Positions 31,360 to 40,687 of a DNA stretch of 64,000 nucleotides are shown piece by piece; position 1 is the stretch's first letter; each line of letters starts with the position of its first letter. Both the position numbers and the translations under genes were made by a program. The notes below the pieces were generated by a model. The model worked only from the letters and a program-made list of their open reading frames with translations. It had not been told where the DNA came from and did no database searches. Origin of the DNA: Merdivicinus sp050943495 (lineage in GTDB: Bacteria; Bacillota; Clostridia; Oscillospirales; Ruminococcaceae); contig JBMNPH010000004.1 of the NCBI GenBank assembly GCA_050943495.1, positions 62,001 to 126,000 on the forward strand. The letters run 5' to 3'.

Positions 31360-32769
31360 TCAGCCGCAAATTTCAGCAATTGCAGCGGCAAAAATTTTGG
31401 CGGAGAGAATCAGCTGATCGATTTCAGCAAACTCATCATCGCCGTGCATCCGGTTATTGACACCGGTGCGGGCACATCCGAATGCGACACCGTTTTGCAG
31501 GTGGTGCACATAGGTACCGCCGCCAATAGAAATGCAGTATCCTTTTTCGCCAGTGAAGGCCTCATAGCAGGAGAGCAGTGTCTGTACAAAAGGACTGTCC
31601 GCCGGAACATGATGTGGGGCAAAGACAGAACAGGGGGCAAGTGTAATACCTTCTGCCTGAAGTTCATCGCGGATGACATCCCGCAGATTCTGATCGTTTG
31701 CCAGAATGCTGGCACGGCAGTCGAATTCGCCCTGCAGTCCGGTTAGGTTGTAATGGAAAATGTCAAAGCTCAGAGTCGTATAGCCGGACAATTCATCTTC
31801 CATTGCAACATTGGCTGCTTTTCCGAGCCAGTCGCCGTGTGGGAAGAATTTTTCCACCGTTTTAAGACGTGTAAAGCCCTCACTTTCCGCCAGAGGAAGA
31901 GATACCAGCAGCCGAAGCAGACCGGTTAGAGCATTGTTTCCTTCCTGTGGGCTGGCAGCGTGAGCACCGACTCCCTTGGCATCAATTCGAATCCTGTTTG
32001 CATCTGCAGGTGTGATGGTGTACTGTACGCCAGTTTTTTGCGAGACTGCTTTGGCAATGGCTTCCAATTCCTTTTGATCCAATCCTTCTACCAGTGCGTT
32101 TGCTTTATCCGGAACTACGTTCAGCTTGGTACCGCTGTCCGCTGAAATCAGGCGGGGAAGCGCAGGATCTTCCTTCCATTCTGCGGAGAAAGCACCGCGT
32201 AAACCGCCTTTTTCGAGATTGATGAGCGGGAAATCTGCATCGGGCGAAAAGCTTTTCGGAGCTTCTTTTTCGATGGCATAGTAGTGTTCAAGATCCGAAC
32301 TTCCGCATTCTTCATCGGTCCCCAAAATCGCCCGGACATTTTTTGTGAGAGGAATTCCTAAATCCTTGACCGCCTTCATCGCATATAGGGCAGCAACAGC
32401 GGGGCCTTTGTCATCTGCTGTTCCGCGTCCGTAAATCCGGCCGTCCTGTACCAGCGGAGCAAACGGCTGTGTGACAGTCCAGCTGTCGCTGACCGGAACG
32501 ACATCAAGATGTGCCAGAATATCCAGTTCAGTCGGAAGAGAATTCAGATCGGCTGTGCAAACATAATTCTCGTAATTTTTGACGGAGAAACCAAGTTCTT
32601 CGGCAATCTTCATTGCTTCGTTCAGAGCTTTTGCGGGGCCTTCTCCATAAGGCATTCCCGGACGGGATTCGCCGCGTTCACTCGGAATCCTCACCAAACG
32701 GCAGATATCCCGGATCATTTCATCTCGGTGCAGATCAAAATATTCGTCCAATCTTTTTTTCTCTAACAT
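31360..32769 (-). CDS. pepV: M20-family dipeptidase (PepV/Sapep type)
   Basis: Cytoplasmic metal-dependent dipeptidase, 469 residues. Zinc or manganese ligands and catalytic residues are visible: HLDVV at 87-91 (His87, Asp89), GRGTADDKG at 114-122 (Asp119/Asp120) and GTDEECG at 150-156 (Glu153/Glu154). The lid domain interrupts the catalytic domain at about 190-310 as in PepV. It lies six bases after the AraC-type regulator gene, so the regulator may control it. Confidence 0.92.
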   Translation of the reverse strand: MLEKKRLDEYFDLHRDEMIRDICRLVRIPSERGESRPGMPYGEGPAKALNEAMKIAEELGFSVKNYENYVCTADLNSLPTELDILAHLDVVPVSDSWTVTQPFAPLVQDGRIYGRGTADDKGPAVAALYAMKAVKDLGIPLTKNVRAILGTDEECGSSDLEHYYAIEKEAPKSFSPDADFPLINLEKGGLRGAFSAEWKEDPALPRLISADSGTKLNVVPDKANALVEGLDQKELEAIAKAVSQKTGVQYTITPADANRIRIDAKGVGAHAASPQEGNNALTGLLRLLVSLPLAESEGFTRLKTVEKFFPHGDWLGKAANVAMEDELSGYTTLSFDIFHYNLTGLQGEFDCRASILANDQNLRDVIRDELQAEGITLAPCSVFAPHHVPADSPFVQTLLSCYEAFTGEKGYCISIGGGTYVHHLQNGVAFGCARTGVNNRMHGDDEFAEIDQLILSAKIFAAAIAEICG

Positions 32770-32775
32770 ATCAAG

Positions 32776-33648
32776 TCATCCTTTCGATTCCAATGAATGA
32801 CTTTCCCGGTAAGAACGGGGTGTCATTCCGGAGAATAATTTGAATTGGCGGTAAAATTGCCCTTTGTCCGCATATCCGGCAGTGCAGGCAATTTCTTCGA
32901 TACTTAATTGAGTGCCGGTAAGCAGTTCGGCAGCACGCTTCATGCGTTTTTGACCGATAAATTCCGTCAAACTGATTCCGACCGCCTCCTTGAAAATCCG
33001 ACTGAAATAGGAGGGGTGATAAAAGCATCTGCTTGCAAGCTCTGAAAGGGTTAGATGCTCACAGCAATGTTCCTCAATATAGGCAAGGATTTCGGGAGGA
33101 AGAGATTTACGACGGTCCGGCGCGATTTCAGGAATCGCCATCCGGCGAAAAAGCTGCGCCAGCAAGGTGGAAAGACATCCCCGTAAAATCGTCCGATATC
33201 CGGGCAGTTTGGCACAGAATTCGCGGTTCATCAGATGAACCATGCTTTCGACATCCCGGAGAGATTCCCCCTCAAATGAGCAGAAAGCAGTTTGATCACA
33301 ATCGGCACCGCGGAATTCCTCAAAGGCTGTCAAGCTCAGCAGAGAAAATGCATCCGTCTGCTCTACCAGTTCCAGACCCATAAATTCCGGCTTGAGCAAG
33401 ATGTTGTAATATTCCAGCGTGCCTTTTGGAACAAAGGCATGGAGTTCTCCGCAATTTAAAAAGAGCAGACTGCCGCGCTGAACCTGATATTCCCGATTGC
33501 CAACCTGCTGCACGCCGTATCCTTCCGCGATATAAACCAGTTCAATGAAATCATGGGTGTGAATCGGTTCCGGAAGATCTGTCTGATTGTGTTGGATGGT
33601 AATATTTTCAGCCGGATCCAGCAAATCAGCGGCATGATAAATCAGCAT
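32776..33648 (-). CDS. AraC-family transcription regulator with cupin sensor
   Basis: A 290-residue regulator: N-terminal cupin-like ligand domain (about 1-140, with HTHDFIELVYIAEG) and two C-terminal helix-turn-helix motifs (about 190-285), including LSELASRCFYHPSYFSRIFK and IACTAGYADKGQFYRQFK. Such proteins usually activate sugar or peptide genes. It is co-transcribed with the dipeptidase gene, which is an obvious candidate target together with unlinked genes. Confidence 0.9.
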   Translation of the reverse strand: MLIYHAADLLDPAENITIQHNQTDLPEPIHTHDFIELVYIAEGYGVQQVGNREYQVQRGSLLFLNCGELHAFVPKGTLEYYNILLKPEFMGLELVEQTDAFSLLSLTAFEEFRGADCDQTAFCSFEGESLRDVESMVHLMNREFCAKLPGYRTILRGCLSTLLAQLFRRMAIPEIAPDRRKSLPPEILAYIEEHCCEHLTLSELASRCFYHPSYFSRIFKEAVGISLTEFIGQKRMKRAAELLTGTQLSIEEIACTAGYADKGQFYRQFKLFSGMTPRSYRESHSLESKG

Positions 33649-33663
33649 GGTGTGCTCCTTTCT

Positions 33664-33672
33664 ATTTTATCA
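33664..33672 (-). promoter_or_regulatory. Extended -10 promoter of the AraC-pepV pair
   Basis: Minus strand TGATAAAAT, 16 bases before the regulator's start codon, with AAAGGAG between. Confidence 0.4.
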
Positions 33673-33712
33673 CAAATCGCGGCAAAAAGAAATGAAATCT
33701 GGCGGAATTTTC

Positions 33713-36370
33713 TCAGAACAAAATCCAAATGGCGACTGGTACAAGATAAACAACGATTGCAGCGCCGATGGCAGCTGCAGAAAAGAGAAGCAAGGCGGCT
33801 GACCGCAGGATGCGCAAACGGCAGAGTTGTTTTCGGAACCGGAAAAAGCAGACTGCGAGCAGAATACCGGTTAGACTGAGGAGGGCACCGATCCGGAAGC
33901 CAGGCGGTGTATAGGTGAGTACGATTTGATTATCGCCTTCTTCCATCGGAAGGGAAAGATAATTTCCGGCAGTACGGGAAATGGGAACGGATTTGCCGTT
34001 GACCGTTGCTTTCCAGCCGGGATCATAGGAGAGAGGAATAAAAAGTGTCTGTCCCGCTTTTGCCGTGACCTGTGCCGAGAAATGACTGCCGGAACCGGAT
34101 AATTCTGCACCCTCTGCGTTATTGCAGATGTCCTCTAGTACCGAATCGCGCATGCCGAATAATTCAAAGGATTCCGGTTGAATATCCTTGTCAATTTCGA
34201 CTGTTACTTCGACAATCCCTTCCGAAAAACTTCCGAGACAAAGAATTCCGTTTTCGGCCTTGGAAGGGTAATCCTGCCGGAAAAGAGTACCATTGACCCG
34301 GATGTTGCAGCTTTTATTTACCTTTTCGGTCAGAGCGTTGCTTGGGGCGGCAGCACAGTCAAAATAAAGGGTCACCGGTTCGGTAATAGGGATTTCCCAG
34401 CGCAGCGTTCCGGTTTTTCCGGAATCCGGAATATAACGCCCGTTCGATATGGTGATGTCTTCCACCTCATCCGGTTGATATCGGAAAAAAAGTTGGTCGC
34501 TGTCCGGGAAAAGAGCTTCCGCAATTTGCTGTTGAATATCCATTCGGGAACCAGCAGGAAGATCCTCCAGAAATCCGGGATCCGTATCGGTGAGAATCGT
34601 ATCCGGCAGTCGGTATTTCTGCGGAATGATGGCGAACTTCTCTCCAATATAAACTGGCGTCACCGAAGAGGGAATACTGGTATTCGGGAGAATCACATAT
34701 TTATTTCCTAAGATAGCATCTGAAAATGCTGTACCGCCGTCTGATCCCACTTCCATCCAGTAGCCAGAGTAACCTAGACGACGCTGGGAAATCAGTGTCG
34801 TTTCGGGAGTGAGGGATGTATAGTGGGCAAGGGATTCGTAACCCATTGCGGAAAGAAGATTGACATCGAAATATTTGCGGGACGCCTTGACCCGGTAAAA
34901 TCCATCTTCCGGAATCTGATCCTCCAGTTCCATTATCTGACGATAGGTTTGCTGACTTTGAGCAGCATCTCCGATATAAACGCTGGCGTTGAAAAAGCAT
35001 TCGCAGAAGATAACGAATGCGGCTGCGGCTGTAAAGAAACGGCGAGATAGCTTTCCAGCCTGCCATAGTCCTAACAGAAGCGCATAGATTGCGATAGCTG
35101 CCAGAAGCATAGCCAGTAGGGCAAGAAAAGAACCTTCATTTCCCCAAAGACTTTTACTGTAAACCGAAAATGTGGGGAGATAATCTGCTAGAATGATCAG
35201 AACCAACACCAGATATCCAATTGAAAATCCTGCTGTGATAATACCAGCAATCGGTTTTGTGCGCATGGGAGGGTGAGATGGTGCAATACTACGGACAATC
35301 CAGAATCCCATCAAGATCAGAAGAAATCCGATCATATAGCCGTATCGGGTGGGAAATCCCTGATAACTTCCGGTGTGCCACATTTTGTTGATCGGCTGGA
35401 TTAGAATGGGCAGCAGAAGAAGAGAGATCATCCCTATCACAACCGACATTAAGCCGGTGCGCAGTTTGCTTTTTTTGAGAAAAAAGAGAGCAGCGAACGG
35501 AATAGCTGCGGTAAAAATCGTTGGAAGGGTGGTAAAAAGCTGGGAAGCAAAATCACCGGATGCAATCCCTTTGACCAGACCGTCTCCCCGTGCGGAACGA
35601 AATACCTGCAAGAGTGACGGCAGCCAGACAACTGCTGTAATCAAAACAGACAGAAGGGCACCGATTCCCAGAAGGAGAGCACTTTCCCCACGCCGTTGGG
35701 TATTGCTCTGCATAAACAGATACAGCCCGTATCCGAACAGCAAGAAGAGCACGATCATATAGCTCAGATAGTAGTGAACGATCAGCATGGCAGAGAAAAC
35801 CAGCACAAAGGGAAACAGATCGCGTTTGCGTTCGAGGCGGATAATAGCAAGCAGAAGCAATGGAAACAGCGCCATCATATCTAGCCATACAATATTTTGA
35901 TAATACATCAGCGCATAGCCGGAGAAGGCATAGAGAACTCCGCAAAGGCTGGCAGGAAGGGATTTCCCGCCATTTTGCAGGCGGCAAAAAAAGAATGAAG
36001 AGGTTCCCGCACAAACCATCATTTTCCAGACCAGCATCCAGTTCATAAACCATGGCAGATGTTCCGGTTCGGAAAAGACCGCCAGAAAGGAAAACGGACT
36101 GGAAAGAAAGAAGAAGAAAATTCCCCAGAAATTGATGCCGCCTGCCCCGGGACTACGGAACATGCTGCCTTTTCCCAGCAGGACATTCCGAAATTCAGCA
36201 GTCAGCGGAATTACCTGCTGGTTCATGTCGCACCAGGCGATGCTTTTCTCTCCAAAAGGATAAAATCCAAAAGCAGCATAGACAGCCAGAAGCAATCCGC
36301 CGGTTAGCAGGCAGGGGAGAATGACTTTTATAAAGTGGAAGAATCGAGAGGAGGATGCGAAACGGATCAT
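33713..36370 (-). CDS. YfhO-family large membrane protein
   Basis: An 885-residue protein with about 12-14 membrane helices in the first 480 residues, a beta-rich extracytoplasmic domain (about 500-825) and one or two helices near the C-terminus. The opening block with FYPFGEKSIAWCDMNQQVIP matches the YfhO family, whose members glycosylate lipoteichoic acid or related surface polymers in Firmicutes using undecaprenyl-linked sugars. The sequence overlaps the SGNH lipoprotein gene by four bases, suggesting joint action on a surface glycan. Confidence 0.88.
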   Translation of the reverse strand: MIRFASSSRFFHFIKVILPCLLTGGLLLAVYAAFGFYPFGEKSIAWCDMNQQVIPLTAEFRNVLLGKGSMFRSPGAGGINFWGIFFFFLSSPFSFLAVFSEPEHLPWFMNWMLVWKMMVCAGTSSFFFCRLQNGGKSLPASLCGVLYAFSGYALMYYQNIVWLDMMALFPLLLLAIIRLERKRDLFPFVLVFSAMLIVHYYLSYMIVLFLLFGYGLYLFMQSNTQRRGESALLLGIGALLSVLITAVVWLPSLLQVFRSARGDGLVKGIASGDFASQLFTTLPTIFTAAIPFAALFFLKKSKLRTGLMSVVIGMISLLLLPILIQPINKMWHTGSYQGFPTRYGYMIGFLLILMGFWIVRSIAPSHPPMRTKPIAGIITAGFSIGYLVLVLIILADYLPTFSVYSKSLWGNEGSFLALLAMLLAAIAIYALLLGLWQAGKLSRRFFTAAAAFVIFCECFFNASVYIGDAAQSQQTYRQIMELEDQIPEDGFYRVKASRKYFDVNLLSAMGYESLAHYTSLTPETTLISQRRLGYSGYWMEVGSDGGTAFSDAILGNKYVILPNTSIPSSVTPVYIGEKFAIIPQKYRLPDTILTDTDPGFLEDLPAGSRMDIQQQIAEALFPDSDQLFFRYQPDEVEDITISNGRYIPDSGKTGTLRWEIPITEPVTLYFDCAAAPSNALTEKVNKSCNIRVNGTLFRQDYPSKAENGILCLGSFSEGIVEVTVEIDKDIQPESFELFGMRDSVLEDICNNAEGAELSGSGSHFSAQVTAKAGQTLFIPLSYDPGWKATVNGKSVPISRTAGNYLSLPMEEGDNQIVLTYTPPGFRIGALLSLTGILLAVCFFRFRKQLCRLRILRSAALLLFSAAAIGAAIVVYLVPVAIWILF

Positions 36371-37188
36371 TGCAGGGCACCCTCCACGGTATGACAGAGC
36401 AGATAATCGATCCAGGTATTGTAGGTGCTGACGCCAAAATGCATGCCATCGGAACTGAGCTCATCCGGCAAGTATCCATCTTCATCTGCAATGGCTTCTG
36501 CAACATTCAGATAAAAAACTTCCTGTTCTTCCGCCATGGCAGCGATCTGCTCATTCAGAGTACGGATTCTTTCGTTGGTCAGGTTCTCCTGTTCGAGTTC
36601 CTTGCCGCGTGTGACCGGCAGAATGGACTGCACATAGATGTTGGCGTCTGGATGATCTGTTTGTAATTCATCAATCAGTTCACTGTACCAACCGATAATA
36701 TCATCAAAATTCAGGAACGCAACACCGTTTGCACCCAACATGATGTAAATCTCTTCAGGATCGAGCTCACTGGCCGCTTCGACTACTGTTTTTTCAGTTC
36801 CATTCTGTTCAATACATTCTTTGGTGAGAATGGTCTGAGGATTGATACCGGTATTCGCCAAAACCTGTTCGCGCGGCAGGACATTGTAGACTGCGAGACC
36901 ATCGGTCAACGAATCTCCGATGAAAATAGCATCGTCCAAATAACTTTCATCCTGTTTTGTACCCTCCGGAACGGGTTCTCCGATTAGGGCAGAGAGATCA
37001 GGTTCCGAGGATTCCGGTGCAGTAACGATGGAATCGTCTGCAGAAGAAACGGAAGAATCTGTTTGAGAGGATACGAGATTAGATTCGGGAGATGTTTCGC
37101 CAATGGGAGTCAAAAGCGGTTCGGATCCGCAGGAACTGAATGCGCAAATTGCTAACAATGCGATCAGAATGGTACCAATTCGTTTCAT
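36367..37188 (-). CDS. SGNH/GDSL-family lipoprotein
   Basis: A 273-residue surface-anchored hydrolase. The signal peptide ends in FSSC with Cys20 lipidated, then a Ser-rich linker (about 25-70). The catalytic domain has FIGDSLTDG (GDS at 91-93), a GANG block near 154 and a DGMHFG Asp-x-x-His near 247-250. It could add or remove acyl groups from cell-wall glycans. The stop overlaps the YfhO start by four bases. Confidence 0.87.
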   Translation of the reverse strand: MKRIGTILIALLAICAFSSCGSEPLLTPIGETSPESNLVSSQTDSSVSSADDSIVTAPESSEPDLSALIGEPVPEGTKQDESYLDDAIFIGDSLTDGLAVYNVLPREQVLANTGINPQTILTKECIEQNGTEKTVVEAASELDPEEIYIMLGANGVAFLNFDDIIGWYSELIDELQTDHPDANIYVQSILPVTRGKELEQENLTNERIRTLNEQIAAMAEEQEVFYLNVAEAIADEDGYLPDELSSDGMHFGVSTYNTWIDYLLCHTVEGALQ

Positions 37189-37209
37189 AGCAGATGTCTT
37201 CCTTTCTGT

Positions 37210-37947
37210 TTAAAGAACCATGCCGCCGTTGGGGGCGAGCACTTGTCCTGTAATAAAATCGGATTGTGGAGAAGCCAAAAACCAGACGGCTTCTGCAATA
37301 TCCGCGGGCTGTCCTACAACTCCTAGGGGAATTTCTTCCAAAAGTGTTTGTATAGTCTCGGAAGAGAGATGTCCGTTCATTTCGGTGGCAATAAGGCCGG
37401 GAGAGACACAGTTCACCTGAATATGAGATGGACCAACCTCTTGCGCAAGTGCCTTGGTGAGGGCGATTACAGCCCCTTTGGCAGCAGAATAGTGGACTTC
37501 ACAGGATGCGCCGACCTGCCCCCACATCGAGGCAATATTGATAATTTTTCCGGATTTTCTACGGATCATGGCAGGGAGAAAGGCCTGGCAACATAGAAAA
37601 ACCCCTTTGACATCGACCGAGAACATACGATCCCAATCAGAATCCGTGATGTCAGTAAACAATTTTTGTTGGGCAATTCCTGCATTGTTGACCAGAATAT
37701 CCACGTCTCCCCAGAGCGATTCAATTTTTTTACGCATAGTCATAACGGAATCCCGACAGGAAACATCTGCCTGTAGGGAAATCGCACTGTTCGGACGGAG
37801 GCGATTCAATTCTTCAGCTAAAAGAATGGCTTCCTGTGCGGATTGGTTGTAATTTAAGACAACTCGGCAACCCTCACGCCAGAATTTCAGAGCAGTTTCT
37901 CGTCCAATTCCGCGTGAAGCACCGGTAATTAATGCAATTTTTTCCAT
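37210..37947 (-). CDS. SDR oxidoreductase, YmfI type (EF-P 5-aminopentanone reductase-like)
   Basis: A 245-residue short-chain dehydrogenase: TGASRGIG at 8-15 for NADP(H), NNAG at 87-90, and catalytic Ser140, Tyr153 and Lys157. The segment SMWGQVGASCEVHYSAAKGA is characteristic of YmfI, which reduces the 5-aminopentanone on Lys32 of elongation factor P in Bacillus; FabG-type ketoacyl reductases differ here. First gene of a run with the SGNH lipoprotein and YfhO genes, with AAAGGAGG upstream. The EF-P role is inferred. Confidence 0.85.
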   Translation of the reverse strand: MEKIALITGASRGIGRETALKFWREGCRVVLNYNQSAQEAILLAEELNRLRPNSAISLQADVSCRDSVMTMRKKIESLWGDVDILVNNAGIAQQKLFTDITDSDWDRMFSVDVKGVFLCCQAFLPAMIRRKSGKIINIASMWGQVGASCEVHYSAAKGAVIALTKALAQEVGPSHIQVNCVSPGLIATEMNGHLSSETIQTLLEEIPLGVVGQPADIAEAVWFLASPQSDFITGQVLAPNGGMVL

Positions 37948-37976
37948 AAGATCCTCCTTTGGGAATCTATTTGTTT

Positions 37977-37985
37977 ACTATACCA
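37977..37985 (-). promoter_or_regulatory. Extended -10 promoter of the YmfI-SGNH-YfhO genes
   Basis: Minus strand TGGTATAGT about 35 bases before the start codon; no clear -35. Confidence 0.45.
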
Positions 37986-38087
37986 TATTTCCGACTCGAA
38001 AAAAAGCGCAGAATCCTGAACTTTCTATTTTTTTTAAGATACCCGTCTTATTGCACAATTTTTTTGCTCGATCAAGAGATTTTCTAA

Positions 38088-38119
38088 CAAAAAACTTCCA
38101 GCTATATTTAGCTGGAAGT
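38088..38119 (-). terminator. Terminator of the ABC transporter/kinase operon
   Basis: ACTTCCAGCT / AGCTGGAAGT perfect stem followed on the minus strand by TTTTTTG, just after the histidine kinase gene. Confidence 0.88.
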
Positions 38120-38123
38120 ATCT

Positions 38124-39035
38124 TTATTGATTGGAACAGGAGAGCCGGAATCCAGTCTGGATAATAAGCTGACCATTTGAAAGGGTAGCGGATACATTTC
38201 CACCCATTTTTATGCAGAGCGCCTTTACGATAGCAAGTCCAAGACCGGTTCCTTTTCCAGTCCGCATCCTGTCTGCTGTAAAGAAGCGATCAAATAAACG
38301 CTCACAATCTTCCTGAGAAAGTTCGGGAGCGGGATTGCAAAATCGTAAATAAAGAAAATCTTTGGAAGTATAGCTGTCGATTGTAAGGGTATTTCCTCCA
38401 TGTCGAACGGCATTTTGAATCAGGTTCTGGAATATTCGGCGAATGCCTTGTCGATCTGCATAAATTGTGGGAAGTGGCTGAGTAATCTGCATCACTGGTT
38501 CCATTTTAGCTTCGACAAATTCCATGTAATAATCTGCAATCAGCTGATACAGCATTCCGGAAGGTTCCAAAATCTCTAATTCTAATGGATATCCGCCGGC
38601 TTCCAAACGGGAAAGATCATAAAATCCGGCTAATAGATCTTGTAAAGTATGTGCCCGGTTTTCACAGACTGTCAGATACTCCCGGCGTTCTTCTGGTGTA
38701 CAGGAAGGCTGTTCCATTAATTGTAGGTATCCGAGAATGGAAGTAAGCGGAGTACGGAGGTCGTGGGAGATATTTGCAATTTCATCTCGACGTTCCTGTT
38801 CAGCCCGTCGGTGATCCTGTTCGGATTTTTGGCAGTCATCCAGTAAAAGATTCACCTCTGCTACAAGACCTTCCAGACAGTGATCCGGAGAAGCAAGCCG
38901 TAATCTTCTTCCAGTGTTCCCATTTCGGATTTGCCTCAGTTCCTTTTCTGAGTGGCGAAGATTACGGCGGGATAAGATCCATAACAATAGGAGAATAATG
39001 TTTAGCAAAATAGAAAGTATGAGAATGACAGTCAT
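38124..39035 (-). CDS. Sensor histidine kinase without adjacent response regulator
   Basis: A 303-residue membrane kinase with one N-terminal helix (about 3-21), almost no extracytoplasmic part, a HAMP-like linker, the H-box NISHDLRTPLTSI with His91, N-box NLIQNAVRHG and G-box GKGTGLGLAIVKA. All catalytic boxes are intact. The short sensor region is typical of kinases that sense peptide antibiotics through their partner ABC transporter. It is the last gene after three ABC subunit genes. No response regulator gene lies in this operon. Confidence 0.9.
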   Translation of the reverse strand: MTVILILSILLNIILLLLWILSRRNLRHSEKELRQIRNGNTGRRLRLASPDHCLEGLVAEVNLLLDDCQKSEQDHRRAEQERRDEIANISHDLRTPLTSILGYLQLMEQPSCTPEERREYLTVCENRAHTLQDLLAGFYDLSRLEAGGYPLELEILEPSGMLYQLIADYYMEFVEAKMEPVMQITQPLPTIYADRQGIRRIFQNLIQNAVRHGGNTLTIDSYTSKDFLYLRFCNPAPELSQEDCERLFDRFFTADRMRTGKGTGLGLAIVKALCIKMGGNVSATLSNGQLIIQTGFRLSCSNQ

Positions 39036-39068
39036 TTTTTCCCTTCTTTCGTTTGATTGAAAAATCCA

Positions 39069-39827
39069 TTAGAATTCCCGATGAGAGAAAAGCAGCGCCC
39101 CAAATGCTGTAAAGAAAACAAAGAATGTGGTCCCCACAATCCAACACTCCAAAAGATAAGGAACAACATCTATTTCGATCATAAGGATCAGGAGTTTTGT
39201 GAGCGGATTCCACCAATTGAGAAAATCAGTAATAGGGGTATTCAACCTGTCAAAAAAGAGAGTAGGGATTCCGGACAAAAAGAGAACCGCACAGACAAGC
39301 ACCGTACTGTTGACAGAGTTCAAAAAGATGCAGAGGAGAATGCCTAATATTCCGATCCATATCGGGAAGCAGACAGCTATTTTTTGAGACAAAGGCAACA
39401 GCAACTGTTGCAGCTGATCTGGCGACATTACAAAATTTGAAAAAATAATCAGATAGGAGAGCGCAAAGCTTCCAAACATAAGTGACAGAAGGAGAAAAGC
39501 GAGAATCAGAATGGCGGCAAATTTTCCCCAACAGATTGTCAATCGTGAAATTCCGCCGCCGATTGTGTTGGAAAAAGTATGGAGACGATTTTCATCTGCA
39601 AAAACTTGGTCAGTAATTACTATCAGCGCCAGCAATCCAAAGAAAGGAACAAAGATCCCGGCAAAGAGACCAATTTCTTCTGCAGGCATAGCGGTTTTCG
39701 TTTCACAAATGGAAAAAAAGAGCAGAATATTCATGAGAATGGGCAGTAGGATGCCTGTTCCGAATAGAAAACGGAGCCAAAATCTTTTGGATGTGCGCCA
39801 GAGTTCTGCCTGCACATAATTAAGCAT
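39069..39827 (-). CDS. ABC-2-type permease, LanG-like
   Basis: A 252-residue membrane protein with six hydrophobic helices, beginning MLNYVQAELWRTSKRFW as seen in LanE/LanG immunity permeases. The start at 39827 has GGGAGG 8 bases upstream; the longer frame has none. It follows a second permease gene and a 13-bp hairpin, and precedes the kinase gene. Likely one half of the membrane part of a LanFEG-type exporter. Confidence 0.8.
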   Translation of the reverse strand: MLNYVQAELWRTSKRFWLRFLFGTGILLPILMNILLFFSICETKTAMPAEEIGLFAGIFVPFFGLLALIVITDQVFADENRLHTFSNTIGGGISRLTICWGKFAAILILAFLLLSLMFGSFALSYLIIFSNFVMSPDQLQQLLLPLSQKIAVCFPIWIGILGILLCIFLNSVNSTVLVCAVLFLSGIPTLFFDRLNTPITDFLNWWNPLTKLLILMIEIDVVPYLLECWIVGTTFFVFFTAFGALLFSHREF

Positions 39828-39852
39828 GGAAATCCTCCCTTCGGAAAAATAG

Positions 39853-39895
39853 AAAAAAGGCAATATTCCGGGAATCGTTCACATTCCCGGAATAT
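39853..39895 (-). terminator. 13-bp hairpin with T-run between the two permease genes
   Basis: ATATTCCGGGAAT (39863-39875) and its perfect complement (39883-39895), followed on the minus strand by CCTTTTTTC. It should act as a partial terminator or attenuator inside the operon. Confidence 0.75.
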
Positions 39896-39910
39896 GTGCG
39901 TAAAATGAAG

Positions 39911-40687
39911 TTACTTGATTTCCATCTGACGAAAAGTCAGATATCCAAATGCAAGGAAAAATGCGGTAAAAATAGCACCGATCATCCAACATTCTCCAAT
40001 CAGCCAAGGATTGGAGAATGCATATCCCTTACTGATCTGATCCAAATAGCTGCTTGGCAGCAGATCCCGAATAGCCAACACGATATTGTTATGAAATAAG
40101 AGTCCGACTAATTTCAGTGTATTGGTCGGGATGATCAGGCATGCAAAGAAGGCAAATACCGCCAGATTATTGCTGGGGATCAGGCAGTACAACATATTAG
40201 AAAGCGCAGCCCCCGCTATCCATAGAGGAATACTGGATCCAATCATAACGCCAAATTGGGCGATAGATTCCAACAGATCAGGACCGGTACCAAGCAAAAG
40301 AATTCCGCTTCCAAAAATAACAGCGATCAGGACCGCCAGCACCAGAAAGCAGAACAGGAGAGCATTCAGGAATTTTCCAAAGAAGATCGTGGCGCGGGAA
40401 GTTCCGTAAAAGACGGTATTGCGCATGGTTTGGAATTTATATTCCTCGGAGAATGTCATGTCTCCCAGAAGAATGGTCATATAAAAACCAATGGAAGGCA
40501 GGAATTGGATGAACATATACAATAGAAAATCTAAATGCATCCGGACTCCGGAGTCGCCTTCCATTTGATTTCCTACAAAAAAGAGCACGTTTAGTCCTAC
40601 AAGAATTATGGAACACACAATCAACAGAACATAGAAATAATTACGATGTGTTGTGCGATAAAATTCTGCCTGTAAATAATGATTCAT
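39911..40687 (-). CDS. ABC-2-type permease, LanE-like
   Basis: A 258-residue membrane protein with six hydrophobic helices and the MNHYLQAEFYRTTHRNYF start typical of lantibiotic-immunity permeases. Four-base overlap with the ATPase gene shows coupling. Together with the LanG-like gene it forms the pore of an exporter that removes peptide antibiotics from the membrane, on family grounds; the cargo is unknown. Confidence 0.8.
   Translation of the reverse strand: MNHYLQAEFYRTTHRNYFYVLLIVCSIILVGLNVLFFVGNQMEGDSGVRMHLDFLLYMFIQFLPSIGFYMTILLGDMTFSEEYKFQTMRNTVFYGTSRATIFFGKFLNALLFCFLVLAVLIAVIFGSGILLLGTGPDLLESIAQFGVMIGSSIPLWIAGAALSNMLYCLIPSNNLAVFAFFACLIIPTNTLKLVGLLFHNNIVLAIRDLLPSSYLDQISKGYAFSNPWLIGECWMIGAIFTAFFLAFGYLTFRQMEIK

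Noticed and set aside
30973..31746. 257-codon plus-strand frame
   Set aside because: Runs antisense to the zinc-ribbon gene and the end of the dipeptidase gene; no ribosome binding site.
31961..32010. tRNA-like TTCGAATCC stretch
   Set aside because: It lies inside the dipeptidase gene and no acceptor or anticodon stem can be formed around it.
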